A DNA stretch of 64,000 bases from contig NC_090743.1 of assembly GCF_036898095.1 (NCBI RefSeq), positions 17,591,351 to 17,655,350 of the forward strand, in the 5' to 3' direction. This document shows, one piece after another, positions 44,991 through 58,650 of this stretch; within the stretch, counting starts at the first letter, position 1, and each line of letters opens with the position of its first letter. The notes under the pieces were generated by a model. That model was not told the DNA's origin and did not search any database. It saw nothing but the letters and a program-made list of their open reading frames with translations. The translations under genes and the position numbers were made by a program. The DNA is from Palaemon carinicauda (Eukaryota > Arthropoda > Malacostraca > Decapoda > Palaemonidae).

Positions 44991-47900
44991 TGTTTTTTGG
45001 GGGGAGCATATTCATGCACCCCCTTTTTTTTATCTCATACTAGTTCAAGAAAAAGGATGGTTTGGGGAAAATTTCCTATGGCACTGTGAAACTTGAGAAT
45101 TACATTACACATGTATAACAATTTTTTGTTACACATGTATAAAATATTTTACAAATAGTATCTACAACCCTCTTTCTTGAACATGTTATTTTTCACAATT
45201 TTAATTGCTATACATATTGTTCCTTTAATACATCGTTTTATATAAATATTTACATATATAATACAATTAACAATAGAATGAGAAATGGCTTTCTCAACAC
45301 CATAGTTCTGACAGATTTATTACCATAGAACATAAACCAAGGCTAACTAAGAGCATCTCTCACGAATATGCAAAACAGAGATGAGAAAGAAAAGTATTAA
45401 CGTAGCTGAGAAAACTAATTCAATGTACCAATCATAAATAAATTTAAATAATACTTCATTAATAAGTTTTCAGTTAACAAATACATTATAACTTTGAAAG
45501 AAAAAAATATTCCAATTTGGATATGTAAATTTTTCGTTTCGAAATATAATCCTTTTTCAGAAATATAATAGACCCTTGAACTAGTATGTTAAGATTAAAT
45601 TTTAACCTAATATCTGATCATTTAAACCTAAAACTAGCAATGACCTAAAGCAAATGTTACATAAGAAAATATTTTGAGCAATAGGTTTAATCTAGGAAAG
45701 ATGTGTAGCTAGACCCAAGATATCTGTAATAAATGCTCAGTAGAAGTCAAAAGTTAAAATTCTAGTATTTTCTTTAGCTTCTGTTCAACCTCTGAGCCTG
45801 AGAGTTAAATATCATAAGCAGTGGGATACTCTCACATGAGTAACTGGCATGTGTGCTGGATGCAAGAGGAATAATTTCAGCACAATGAAATTTTCATTTA
45901 CAGCACACAATAAACTAAATAGCAAAGATAAATACCATTTTGATTTAGAATACAAACAAGCTTTCTCTTAGATTCTCTTAGAATTAAATCCTCCATATAC
46001 TAGTACAATCTGTGAGTACTCAAACAGACAGATAGTAGATAGTTCCAAATGGTCAACAGATGATTTTCATACTTTGCCTATAAAATTAAACTTGCTAGTG
46101 AAAGTGTGTCAAAATTCATGCCATTTGGTGTATAAAGGGCCCATAAACTCTAAAGAAATCAAAACTTGATAACTTTCATTACTAGATGCATCTTTAGTCA
46201 TTTCTATTTATATTATCTGCCTGTCTAAATTCCTGCATTCAATGTCAGTTATAACCAAAACAAACTTGGCAAAAGTAACACTCAAGATTATTTTTACTTA
46301 AAAACTTATGAAATATCGTACTGCAAATATCATACCTTATGAAACAAATCTAGTAAATACAAATTAGAAATTGAGAAGATTAAAAACTTCTGCTTTCCAT
46401 GATCAATAGTTACCTGAAAGCTAACGTCTCAAGTCCGCAAAATGCATTCCAAGTGTATATCATCAATCTTATTTTCTTTTTCACTTTTTTTTTTTAACAG
46501 TACTTCCAATGGTCATGCGTTTAGTGTACAATACTGCACCTACCTTAGTTTTTATATACTGTGTTGAAAACTCATATAGGATCTCACTACTTGGAAGTGT
46601 GAATTGTAGCCTAATGTTCGGGATTTGAGTATACTATCTTGGGCAACAAAATGCAAAGACCAACCACTGAGACAGATGAAGTCATTCTGTCAAGGTGGGG
46701 GTAGGTTCTACTCTGCCAGTGTACCTCTTAAGCAATCAATTACAGTAATTTCTGCTTATAAAGACAGTGATTTATGGCTAATGACAGCACACAGCTTTTC
46801 TAATGTTGACAACTGATATCGACAAATGACTGAGATTTTCATTGCGGAGCCAAATGCAGATACAGTATAGTGTATAGACACCAAATGCTTTGTTTAACAA
46901 GTGTATTAAAATGGTAAAATTATTTGCAAGTTTGTAGTAAAGCTTATTACATAATAGGTATCTATATAGTATTCCTTTATCTTTTATGGGTCTGTTATGT
47001 CATTTATAGGTTTGTTATTTTAAATGCTACTTGGGCTCATTTCATATCTGACATTGTCTTCTCAAGTATCCACACATTTATTATAGTGAAAAATTTTGGA
47101 AAATATATCACGAGTAAAATTTTGGTTTACGATAAACTGATTACAGGCTCTTTAGACCAAATTACACTAATTTCCGCAACATAGTTCAAAAAGGGTTTTC
47201 AAATGTCTGACTGTGTCATTAAACTTCCATACTCATTACATCTCCCCTAAAGCCCAAATATACCAAGCAAAGTGCTCCACAATAGTTGAACCAAACTCCA
47301 AGCTTAAAACTGATGATGCAAAAATTAACATATGAGATTCCTGGGGGAGGGGGTTTAAAACACATCCAGCTTATGAGGTGCTCTGGCTTAAAGACAAAAA
47401 TCCAATTCTTTTTTATCACTTATTATAAATTAATTTTTCATAATACTGTATAATGAGGATTGTGGCATTTATATAAAGCTAAGATATTTTTTCACAGTAT
47501 GTTCAAACATGAAAAAAAAATACAAAATCATAAACAAAGATGCTTTTAAAGTTATTAAAGAACCAATTTATTTAATTTTGTAAAAAAATAATAAAAAAGG
47601 CATAATTTGTTTTGCACCATAAAAGAAAATGGGAATTCAATTTCCAATGATACATAATATATTGCAATTTATTCTTGTTACTACCCAAAGAAAAATAATA
47701 AAAGTAGTAACATTAGGTACTGGGGCCTGGGAGGCTTTGAATTAATCAGAAATGATTTTATCAAATTCACATTGAACAAAACCAACTTTTGGTAGAAAAA
47801 AAAAGTTGAACCATATGGCAACACACCAGATACCATTCCCAATGTTCTTTAATGTTAAATATCTCATGTTTACCAATAAATTCTCATGGAATGGAATATG

Positions 47901-48763
47901 CATGAATTCATCAGCATCTGAATGGGTTGAAACTTTTATAGTTAACAAGTAACAATATACAAAACTAAGAGTATCATCAATAATTCATACAGAAGAGCAA
48001 CAATACTGAACTTGCTTTAAGCATGTCCAAGATTGTTTCTATAACATAACTTGTTAAGAGTGAAATTACCTGACTATCATATTGAAATTGACAATAGAAA
48101 CTGAAAGTCTATGAAATCACATGCATATACTGTATGTGTATAGTACTGTGCATCATGCATTTTGAACCTATGATTACTGTACCCAGTTGACATTTGTGAC
48201 TATCCTCTCAAGTAAACGACATATAAATTGAACAAGAGACTCCTAAGTTTAATGATAAGATTATATTAGCTTGATTCTAATTAATTATTAAATAATTCAA
48301 ATATTTTATATATATATATACATGAAAAAACTACCAAACTTTACCGAGTACAATATTTGTAAGTGTCTATATTCGTTTACAGTACTTTAACCCAATTTCT
48401 ATAATTAAACATGACACATTTACACTCTAGATCAAACAAATCCACAAGATTAGTGAAAGTGAACGGAAGGACAAAGGAAATAGAAAACCAAGAAAATATC
48501 CCCCAAACTCTAACTTCAAGGTCAAAATAAAAAGGCCATCCACTTACCAGACTTTAAATATGTACATTTGAGATCCCCTTTATTTTTTTAAACAAAACTT
48601 TGTGAACGGTGGCAAATGTTTTTACATTGCTACAAACCGAATCCTTGCAATCATAAAACATATCAAGAGTACTGAAAGAGAAGTACAGTTACTTGACATC
48701 TTTATATTTATTTACAGGGTTGCGTTTAGTTTTTCTTGGTCATCTGAATTATTATTAAAGTAA

Positions 48764-48860
48764 AGGGAAAGTATGAAACATGTTATACCAGCAATATTCA
48801 ATAAATAATATCAATAAATATCAAGGGAAAATATGAAATGTGTTATACCAGCTATATTGC
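48764..48860. repeat. two-copy tandem duplication
   Basis: The phrase aagggaaagtatgaaacatgttataccagcaatatt is repeated about 60 bp later as aagggaaaatatgaaatgtgttataccagctatatt. Two diverged direct copies within a CPSF6 intron. Confidence 0.6.
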
Positions 48861-49769
48861 GTGCCTTAGAGAGAAACGAGTAAAAAGGGTGCTTTACCGT
48901 GATAATGATTCAATTCATTATTGCACAGTGATTGGGAGTGAGAATGTTTTATAAGTTGTAATTACAGAAAATAAATATTGACTGACAGGCCAAAATAATT
49001 TCTAATTGCATGTTAAGACAGTATCAATAGCTTTCAATACATGAGTAGCATATATAAATGAAGACAAAATAAATATATACATGACCAGCATTTCTTGAAT
49101 GATTAAGATAAAAAAAAAAAAATGCACTAAAACAACAAAACTGCTTCCATATTCAATGTTCCGAGAAAAGATTTAGGGATCTTTTATACTGCTAAATGAT
49201 GAATATTACAATCTTTAAAAGGGGCAGTTCTGTCATACTGTAATTCTGAATTACAAAATTTGTCCTCAAAAAGCATATTCACGACCAGTAAGTTAAAACT
49301 GGCCACTGTCCACGAACACGTCAGGTGCTGACCAACCTAGTGGAATTACAATTTATCTTAATATCATAGCTACAACTTTCGTTAAATTTTCATCATCTTC
49401 ACGTACCTCAACTACAAAGGAAGGGATCCAGAATATATGAGATTTTCATCAGTCATGAACTTGAAAGAAATGTATCTAATAAGTATAAGTTAATTCCATT
49501 TGAAAACTGTCGATATGAACCATAAATTAATACTGTACAATTATCCATTAAGTGAGCAGGTTGAAACCCGGTAATACTGTATAAGAATGAATATTTCCAT
49601 GAATATTTAAAAGTACTTCAGTATTTTAATCAGACCAAGGCCACCTTTCCCCTCTTTTACAGGAAAAGACTGAACAATAATAATAATAATAATTTCTAAA
49701 ATTGATATTTGGAGCAAGACTGAATGGACCAGCAGGAGAATTGTACGTGAATTGAAATGGACAAAGTAA

Positions 49770-49880
49770 AACACAGGCAGTAACGCAGCTGGGGGATGAA
49801 TGGATGCTGCAAAGAGCCTTTACTGCTGTCTAGTGTGCCACGCTAAGCACACTGTAGGCAGTATGCTTCATAGGGAAGTA
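49770..49880 (+). repeat. SINE-like repeat tail copy
   Basis: Short fragment sharing the gcagct-gggg-atgctgcaaagagcctttactg and gcacactgtaggcag landmarks with the tails of the copies at 32145-32345 and 44735-44990. Only the 3' part is present. Confidence 0.4.
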
Positions 49881-50988
49881 ATCTAGCTAAAAGACAAACA
49901 TGTTTTACTCAAACTATAATACAGAACTAGTTAAGTTCATCCAAAATCATAGTGCCAGCATGCTTATAAAAATAAGCATAAAATATTCAGTATACATTAC
50001 TCTATACTAAATATTGGGAAAAAGTTAGACTGCCAAACCACTTTATTTCATGACACTTATTTCCTAAAGCCGTTACATGTAATTACCACCTACAAAAGGG
50101 AGCCTCTAAAATATCATTAATAATGTAATGGATATCACTGCTTTACCATTCATGTAAAATGAGCCCACATTAATGTAATGTTGTATGTTATCACCTGTTC
50201 CAAGTACCTTTCATCAAGCACAAATAAAAATAGTGCATACAATTACATCTCTGTGGACTCATTTTACTGTACCAAGTAATGTATTTTGGTAAATTATATA
50301 AATGGAGGATATAGCTGATAATCACATCAAACTGGGTATCTTTTGGAATGACATTAAAAAAACATATGGTTTTGGATAAACACTATGCTAGACATACCCT
50401 GAATCCTTTGTGTACTTAATAAACATATTACTTACAATCTCTAGCAATTCTGGTATATAATTTTAAATATGGATATACAGTGATGCAATTGGTTATATTA
50501 GTAATGATTTCTCTCAACCACAAGGAATTGTTCGTGTATATAAAATGTAAAATCTAATAAAATATTTATCAAGTAAAAAATTATGTTTAAAAACAACTTT
50601 TCAACAATTGTATAAAATTTTCTATTGTTTACATTACTAAATACCAATCCATCATATTACCAACATCTTTCATATATTCCTCTACCCTACTAGACAGTAA
50701 TAACCACTTCCAATGTTTCTCTGGAAATAGTGTACACCAGATACATGGGTCAAACAAACCTATCAAAAGGTGTATAAAACACCAGTTTTAATCAACACAT
50801 TTACACAACTTTTACACAAAAGTAACAAAATTTACATGAAGATATAATCTTCTGAGGAAATTAATCTTTCTTTCATTGCAACCATGTATGGCAACAACAC
50901 ACAGTTTTATAACAATAATGACAATCATATGAGTAATAATAACCAAATAACAACATACAGATTTCAAAGAGTATACAACGAGCAATAC

Positions 50989-51152
50989 CTGATGTGGTGG
51001 TGGCGGTGGAGGGCCGTAATGAGCAGGTGGTGCAGCAGGGGGAGGTGGAGCGCCATGAGGTGGGAAGAAAGCTGGGTTGACGTGTGGTGCTGGAGGAGCA
51101 CCTCCAGGTGGAGGGGGACCATGAGGTGGTGGAGCACCATGTGGAGGAGGAC
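50989..51152 (-). CDS. CPSF6: CPSF6 proline-rich exon containing APHVNPAFFPP
   Basis: Second supported CPSF6 exon. The minus-strand acceptor is tttcccag and the donor gtattgct. Its first two bases complete a Gly codon with the G left by the upstream exon; 54 codons follow, ending in phase 0 at HQ. The frame reads PPPHGAPPPHGPPPPGG, then APPAPHVNPAFFPPHGAPP, then AHYGPPPPPPHQ. The APHVNPAFFPP string is close to a segment I recall just before the C-terminal conserved block of vertebrate CPSF6, which makes this a stronger marker than the surrounding polyproline. This frame has no ATG, and the longer open frames over the same bases on both strands are GC-skewed shadows. Confidence 0.88.
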
Positions 51153-53713
51153 CTGGGAAATTACATTACCGTGAGGTGGTAAGACAATAAGATACAAAAT
51201 ATTCACGTCCATTGAATGGATTGCATGGAATCGGGGCCATACAGCAATTCATGTCCATTGCAAACCACCTCAATATCTTCTGCTTAGTGGGTAGGGGACA
51301 GACACTTGCCCAAGGTGGTTACTTAACATCTTGAGGGGTTGGCAATAGCAACAATTTCTTTGTATAATCAATTCTACTCATAATACTAGTGACAGGATTC
51401 ATTTATCTTACACTAAAATTATAAGACACTACTTTGTAATTGTGTAACATTTCAATATGTTTACACAATAATTTTGGCATTACTTCAAGTTACCAAATTG
51501 TTCTTTGTTTTCTCAAACCCTCTCACAAATATAATAAATTCATTACAATCAAGAACAAAAACTATGCTCAACTGCAAAAAGAAAACGGACAGCCTAAAAA
51601 AAGTGATTCCAAAGGCAATGCCAATAATATAAAACATTGTTTCTGGAGGCAAAACTTTAAACAATCTTTACAAAAGCTACTTCAGTCTACTGACAAGGAA
51701 ACCAATCTAAACCAACTCACAATCAATTTAATAAATATGTTGTTCCTTATGACTTACAATTTCAAACAAGCAACCCCCACACCATAGCTTTTCCTCTAGG
51801 TGAGCATTGAAAGGGCACTGTATTTGGTTTAAATTGTTGTGCAATGCATGCAGCACTAGAAACAAATCAATTGGACTGTTAATACAGTGTTTTAGCTAAG
51901 ACTTCATGCAAATTAATTTAAATAATTTTACCCTTAATCATAAGCAAATCAATTATGAAAATATTTCATCGCTATTAAGTTACTGATTTTCTAAATATCT
52001 TTAAACATGACTCATCTCAAAAGAGTAAACTGTATAATATACAACCGGACAAATTTCAAACATTCTATCATACAAGAAACCGGGACCAGAGAAAAATTAA
52101 CGTAGGATATATGACTGACCAATCATTCTACAGTACTAAATATTACAGCCAGTAATGATTTATTGCCTGCCAAGTAATCAATATTTAGGGTAAAAAGGTT
52201 GGTACAATAAGTTTCTTTTGATTAATGCACCTCCTTTATGAATGATATGCAAACTAATGTATGTATATATACACAAATATATATATCATATACATATTTA
52301 TGCAAGTTTCATTCCCCTTTCCAGAAGTTGGTATTTGAAAAAAATCAACCAAAATCCCCTCACTCTGGATATACTACCTATGCACATCAAAACTGTACAT
52401 ATCCTTTTATGTCATCAACCTCAAATCATCAAATAGATATATCAACAATTCTGCTGCACCTCTACAAAAAAAACCCTCACATTTCTGTTGATAAAAATAC
52501 TCATGATTCTTTAAAGTTAGATTTTATGAATGGAATACTTATGCAGCCACTGGTATTCCTTCCGGTCATATCTTACGGCTTCCTATGAATCAATGAAGGG
52601 AATACCCATTAAAATGTTCAAATATAAAACATGATCCCTAGCTACAGCAGTTAATAAAACATTAAATCTCTAAAAGCTACATAACTGATAGCTTTGATTA
52701 TATGAAGTTAATAGCTAAGGTTACAATAGAATAAGTCTTCAAAAATAAATCTACCTAATTTACAACACTGCTTATGGCACTCACTGGCTGCAACAGGAAT
52801 TCAAGCTACATCAAAAATTGTTCCTGAACATGGTTAAGTACATATCAAATACTCCTTTTGAACCCAATGGGAACCCATGTTAAGTGTTGACTTACCTGAT
52901 ACAGCAACAAAAAGACCATATATTTTTTTTCAACAAACTAGTTACTGAACCCTTCTCTATATTTTTCAAGGATTATCAAGTGAACACAACAATGTAAAAA
53001 CTCACATGCGACTAAGTAAAAATAAAATTGCAAAAATATTTATAAAATTCCATTGCTTAATTTTTTTTAAATAAAATCCATACAAATTACAATTTGTTGA
53101 TTACAGATCTTATAAAGGATTTTCTTCAACTCCTTATACAATATGATTTTGTTTGGATTTTAAATATTTTGCAACTTTACTATACTTATCGAATATTAGA
53201 TAGGGTGCTACAATTTGTTACACCTTCAACAATTGAACTTAATCACCTAACTGTATCCGCAATCTGCCCACACCACTATTAGAATACTCAATTCTCATTG
53301 GACTGGATCAGAGTTTGTTTTTAAAACAGATGACTGAAATTTGCAATGTTACACCAATGGTTTAAATGTAAACACTGAATTTCATTCTCTGCATATACTG
53401 TGAGGATTGGGCCGTGTAATTTTCCTCAAATGTAGTGGGTCAAATGAGAATGGACATCTAGATCAAATTGCTTTAAAATAGTATTTCTTTGATTTAAAAA
53501 TCAGTCATAAACCAATGAAAGGTTTGGAATGTCATTACTTGAAAAGTTGTTCCAGAAATGTTAAATAGACACCAACTAGTCACAGTACTTAGTATTTTGG
53601 CAGCATTATCAGTCTTTTTATTTCTATTCATGCCCACAAGGGCAGTGATCTAAAATACCTAAAAAAAAAATTTGCCAATATGATTTATTTTTAACTTTTA
53701 GTTTATACACTCA

Positions 53714-53894
53714 TGGGCTTCGATGAAGACGGTAAAATGGACTTTATAAAAGTAGAAAATGAAGATGTAGAGGAGTTACCACAAGAAATTAACGAAGTTA
53801 AAAGTGTAGTTGAAATAAAAGGAGTTTGTGAAAAAGGACAAAGAAAAGAGAGAGAGAGAAGAGCAGCAGCAGCCAGAGAGGTTCACAGTAAAGG
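53714..53894 (+). CDS. unidentified open exon-like segment on the opposite strand
   Basis: I do not recognise this product. A pyrimidine-rich ttttatttttaacttttag precedes it and a gtataaat donor-like site follows at 53895. The frame is open from the acceptor-like AG and reads LMGFDEDGKMDFIKVENED, VEELPQEINEVKSVVEIKG, VCEKGQRKERERRAAAA and REVHSKG; without splicing it runs on to a stop at 53916. The composition is acidic, then basic and Ala-rich, unlike the random AT-rich ORFs around it. It could be an exon of a gene nested in the CPSF6 intron on the other strand, a retrocopy fragment, or chance. No flanking partner exon is found. Confidence 0.3.
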
Positions 53895-56104
53895 TATAAA
53901 TAACTCTAAAGAATAAACGTATCCAACAAAGTTAAGCACTTCAGCAGGGTCTCTCCCAATAACCCCATTGTGCTTTCAAGGAACAAGCCCTAATAACCCA
54001 CTACTACTGAAATTCAGATAGCAAAGAATCAAGCATCAAGAGATATTAAAAGTACAGATGAACAAACACACACTCAGTGGAAGGTGCACACAATTCTAAA
54101 TAATATTAGTGTAATTTTTTTGTTTACAGATTTTCTTTGTTCAAAAGATACATACTGTATATATATATTAGTATGACCTAATGCAGTAGTAAATCAGATG
54201 TACTGTAGACATTACATTATTCACAATAATCTATTTCATAATCTTTAACTGTAAAAAATAACAAAATTAAATGTTACTGAAACTGTAAACAACTGTATTC
54301 TAAAAACAGACAGATAATTGATTAGATGTACAGTACATACTGTATCAAAAAAAATTCATGTAAGCAATAAAAAGAAACACTCAGAGAACACGTAAAAATA
54401 AGATGATAAACGAATAAAATACTGTTCATAATTATATGGCAAAACATAGAAACTTCACAACTGTAGCTAGAATTAAAATGGCAATGCACGGCGGTACAAA
54501 TACTTACTATGTAGCATTTACAAAAATATTTAATATGCAGAATAATAATTCTACATAATTGAGAAATGAAAATATTCAACATGAATCATATACAGTAAGA
54601 ATAAAAATTGTCCGTAATGGCTTCTAATGGGTTTAAAATTCTGTAATTCAGAGTCCTATGTACATGTGTTTGCTTTATAGTCTGAAAAACATAAAAAAAG
54701 TGTAATGTAGTTGAAGTGGTTATGAATATGAGAGAAATCTTTAAACTACAGCACATAACTACTGTACACACGTACAATTCACACAATGTACTACTATATA
54801 GAAAATCTAAGTTGACGAGATTAAAAAACCCTTAAGGAAATTTTTCAAGAAAAGGAAAGCTTCATGATCATACAGAATTAAAATTAATTTATTAAGAGCA
54901 AATAGAGATCCATAATCATGAGCTTAAAGTATATATAAAAACATTAACAAAGGAAGAGATATGACAAAAATGAATGAAAAAGAGCCTTATAATATTTGAT
55001 GGATACGGAAGTACTAGAATGTGAAACTTATGGAGTAATAAAATTGTTTTAGCATTCTATAATGTTGGAGAATGTGCTGGAGGCAAGGCTGAGAAAATTC
55101 AAGAGTTTTACAGCAATATCTGTCTTTATAGTGAGTAAAGTACAGGGAATCTCTCCGAGATTTCCCTTAAACTAAAAATCACTTTCCTCAGCTATTATGA
55201 GCAACGAACGGCAGTCATTCTGTATAAAATGTAGAAGCGTTAACACTGCCCTGTGTATACGCCTGAGAACCCCCGAAATATCATACTCCTCAATACAGAT
55301 ATTTAAAACCCAAAAAGTTCTCCGAGCAGAAATTCTTACCTATCGAGTAGTTATTAACTTAAAATGCAATGAACACATCACAATCTGGAAGGGGAGATGC
55401 ACAGCTTGACAAAACATCTTACGTAAAAATACCTTAGAATGGTTAATTCTTGGAGTCCTACTTACCACTAACATCCAGATTGTATCATAACTTTAATGGG
55501 AATGTATCACTTTAAAAAATAAAAAAATTAAAATGGGAATATTTTCTATAAAATCTTGGAGGTAAATATCATTAAAACGAGCTTCTGGAGAAGCAGCATT
55601 ATAAACATCAGGGGAGAGCGATAGAAATTCTTCAAGTTAATTCTATCAGATACTTATGGATCTTGAAGTCACCAGTCAGAAAACACACTAAAAATCTTGA
55701 GGCAATGATATACAATTGAGGGTAATGCAAAAGCTTTTCAAGATAGTGATATGCTATATGAAGACTGAAGAGAGTATTAGAATTTGAGATTTATGTTGGT
55801 GTCCATCAAGGCTAAACCCTTTGCTGTGTATCACTGTAATGAAAGAAACTACAGTGCAAAAAAAAATTTCCCCAGTAAGCTGCTTTCAAGTAAATAAGCT
55901 GTTAATAGAAGAATGATTATTTATACCACATTTTCCTCCTAAACATTAGAAAAATAGAGTAAAAAATAATGAATGGTATGAATGATTTTAAGTTCTCTGG
56001 CATTCTGACATCGAAGGTCATTGACGCTGATATTGTTTATTATAAATAAAGATTAAAAGAATATTCAATTAAAACCAGGAAACTAAATATGTTATAAAAT
56101 TTAA

Positions 56105-56515
56105 ATAGCATTGAGAAGACCTGCTTCTGATATAAATTTAAAAATGCCACTAGCATTGTATGACACATCATGTCCAAGGATCTTGGCAAGGATGAACCTG
56201 CCATCTTCACCCCGAGCCTCAAACATATCTATTTCTTTCTGTTCTTTAAGTGGGGCATTCAGTCAACAAATGCCTCACTGTCAAGGGTAGCAAACAGTCA
56301 TCGCAATATGGTTGGTGTTGGCCAGCCAGCAGAAACTTGTTTGTCATCCGAGTGGGACCAATCTGGAGACAACAAATAGTCGTCTCCCATTTTCGGGACA
56401 TCCCATTATACCTCCAAGGGGATATAACAATCGCAATTCCTCTCATCTTATTCTCAGTAAAAGTATCCCAATGCTTTTGCCAATTGTTATAAATAGAATT
56501 CTTAATTGCTGGTAA
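56105..56515 (-). pseudogene. I-type LINE pol C-terminal fragment
   Basis: Minus-strand relic of the 3' end of a LINE polyprotein. It reads NNWQKHWDTFTENKMRGI, then SPWRYNGMSRKWETT, LQIGPTRMTNKFLLAG and the C-x2-C-x7-H-x4-C cluster YCDDCLLPLTVRHLLTECP. This pattern follows the RNase H domain in I/Jockey/R1-type elements. A stop follows TECPT, and a shifted frame then carries the expected tail (EARGEDGRFILAKILGHDV, ending ISEAGLLNAI and TAA). The reverse transcriptase is absent, so this is a 5'-truncated copy. The stop and frameshift show it is dead. Confidence 0.75.
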
Positions 56516-57377
56516 TCTAAAACAAAACGAAGTGACTGAAAAGGAAACACTAAAGTAAAATTGGAATATTAAATGGCAGTATAGGTGCTTAGTGAAAGAT
56601 GTGAACTTAGTACTGGACAGTATAAAAAAATGTAGCATGGTGCCACAGAAGCTCAAAATAATAAAAGCAAATGGGAAGGTTAAAGAGGTGGAAATCTATT
56701 CTACAGTATATAGGTTGAAATGGAAGGGGAAATAGAAAAGAAAAAAAAAAGAACTGCAAGTCTGTAACAAAGATAAACTCAATTAAACATTTAGAATAAT
56801 GATAAATAACAATATTTCCTGGCAAGGGTGAACAAGACTGAACAACCCTACAACCAAATACTGACCCAAACAATGTGTGGCCTGCCAATAATTGAATGCA
56901 AAAGTCTCTCCAGAATTGAATAAAAAAACTAAGCTAACACTTTCACCAAAAATTAGAAAGAAAGGTTTTTGGTGAAACTGGAGAAAAAAGTGATGTGGGT
57001 ATCTGAAGGTAAAGCACTGTGCTTTCCAGATGCATAACAGAATAACAAGCTTAGCATAAGTCTCCCAGCTAGAAGGCTGTAGGAGAAGCATCGTGACGGG
57101 ATAAGGGAACCTATGATTAATGGATTGTAATGAACAAGGCAGAAATTTTGGCAATAATGTTTAGTTACTCCTACCCACTATGACCTATTTTCATTAGGCA
57201 GAGAACCTGTTGTTGGAAGTAAGACTGGAAAAACATTACTGAACCTAAAAGTTGAACAAAGGAAGGAGATAAAGATTCACCAACTGCTATCTGACAAACT
57301 TTATCAATTTGTTAGGTTTGCACACAAGAAAATTATTTATGGTAAAACACAACACTTTCCAATGGCAGAAAAAACTG

Positions 57378-57378
<1 letters not shown>

Positions 57379-57433
<55 letters not shown>

Positions 57434-57457
57434 GTATATATATATATATATATATAC

Positions 57458-57516
<59 letters not shown>
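57379..57516. repeat. (TA)n microsatellite with CCTG interruptions
   Basis: Nearly continuous TA dinucleotides interrupted twice by acctg, at about 57430 and 57458. Apparent IYIYIY reading frames on both strands are artefacts of the repeat. Confidence 0.95.
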
Positions 57517-57517
<1 letters not shown>

Positions 57518-57749
57518 CAGTAATAAAAGTAGAGATACAAATGGCATCATAACAGATGACTGATATCATAACAGATGACTGATCTTTTTTACTTAATGCT
57601 CTGCACCTCATTCCATACTACTCCTTACAAGGCATGAACGAGTAAGATGTATATAGTTTTGCGATTAATAAGAAAAAAAGAATTGACAGTTCAATTCATC
57701 CCATTAATCAGAAGTTATAGCCTCTGGCCTATTGTGAAGCCTGTGGATG

Positions 57750-58650
57750 TGGGGTTGCTTCAGGAGTTTCCTCAATGAAGGCAAGGGCCTGGTGATGCCA
57801 GTTACCTAGGTCCAGAAAGTCTGGGAACCACTCCCGGTGAGTACGCTATGAGGCAATGAGCACAGGCATTCACTCCTTTCTCCAGACTCAGGTGGAACAT
57901 GTTGAAGGGTGGGAAGGTGTACAAATTGAACTGGTCCCACTTCTGAAGCATAGCATTCATGTTCACATAGATTTACCAACTTCTGTTAAAGGGCCTTGCA
58001 CACATCAGCACTGAGACCCATGCAAAAGGAGTATCTGGTTTTTCTGGCTTAGCGAGTTGACAACAATGCTGCAGGCAACTGCCACTAACTCTAAGGAGGC
58101 CTAACCACAGAATATAGCACAAATACCGTGTAGATGCTTCTCTTCTGTCCACAGTCTGCATACTCAGAAGTTAAATATACAGTGTAAGCACTACCTCTGT
58201 TTGGAGGCATCATTGAGTAAGAAGATCCCTAGTTCCCACTGGACTAGTTATTCCTATTAACAAGTGGCAACAGTCTCCCTTCACAGGATGTCAACATATC
58301 TCATCTGATATAACTGGGAGGTTGCCTGGCATCTTAATTATCCTTCAAGTCCTTACCATCTGGAACTGGAGTTGTGTGAATCCACAAGATACTGAAAGAG
58401 GTCTGCTACTCCAGGGAATCTGAATGCGTCATCACCACCTGCCATTTCTTTGCAGGAGCAGTGTGTGTCAAGAATGGGTGAAGAGTGGACTCAAGCCTCT
58501 GATCATCTTTGCCTCAGGCTTCACCGTCCATTGCACCGGCAACAATTATTCTTAGGAACATGGGTCTTGTGAAAAGCGTCAGTTCTGACTTTATCTGGTT
58601 GATGCTCATTAGCAGGCATATTCAGCAGTAATACTCTCTAGTCTAGTAGA
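57750..58650 (-). pseudogene. degenerate DIRS-type pol fragment
   Basis: Minus-strand relic. Near 57850-57945 it reads KWDQFNLYTFPPFNM, then in shifted frames SGSQTFWT and LPSLRKLLKQPH. These match the segment between RNase H and recombinase seen in DIRS element A (RWDSTDVYAFPPF and HKLLKQPHANIFHKA at about 2340-2520). Upstream there is a weaker run (EGRLLPLVNRNN, SSYSMMPPNRG) resembling the start of the RNase H region. Many stops and frameshifts. It lies inside the CPSF6 intron, in the same orientation as the gene. Confidence 0.5.

Larger units (their letters stand above)
44493..50988 (-). other. CPSF6 intron, 6.5 kb
   Basis: AT-rich intron between the proline-rich exon and the conserved block. 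It holds two SINE-like copies (44735-44990 and 49770-49880) and a two-copy tandem duplication (48764-48860). I see no coding exon in it. Confidence 0.7.

Noticed and set aside
50884..51212. Trp/Arg-rich plus-strand ORF and Leu/His-rich minus-strand ORF
   Set aside because: Both are frame shadows of the proline-rich CPSF6 exon at 50989-51152, whose phase-consistent frame reads PPPHGAPPP to PPPPPPHQ.
57287..57611. Several IYIYIY ORFs on both strands
   Set aside because: (TA)n array only.
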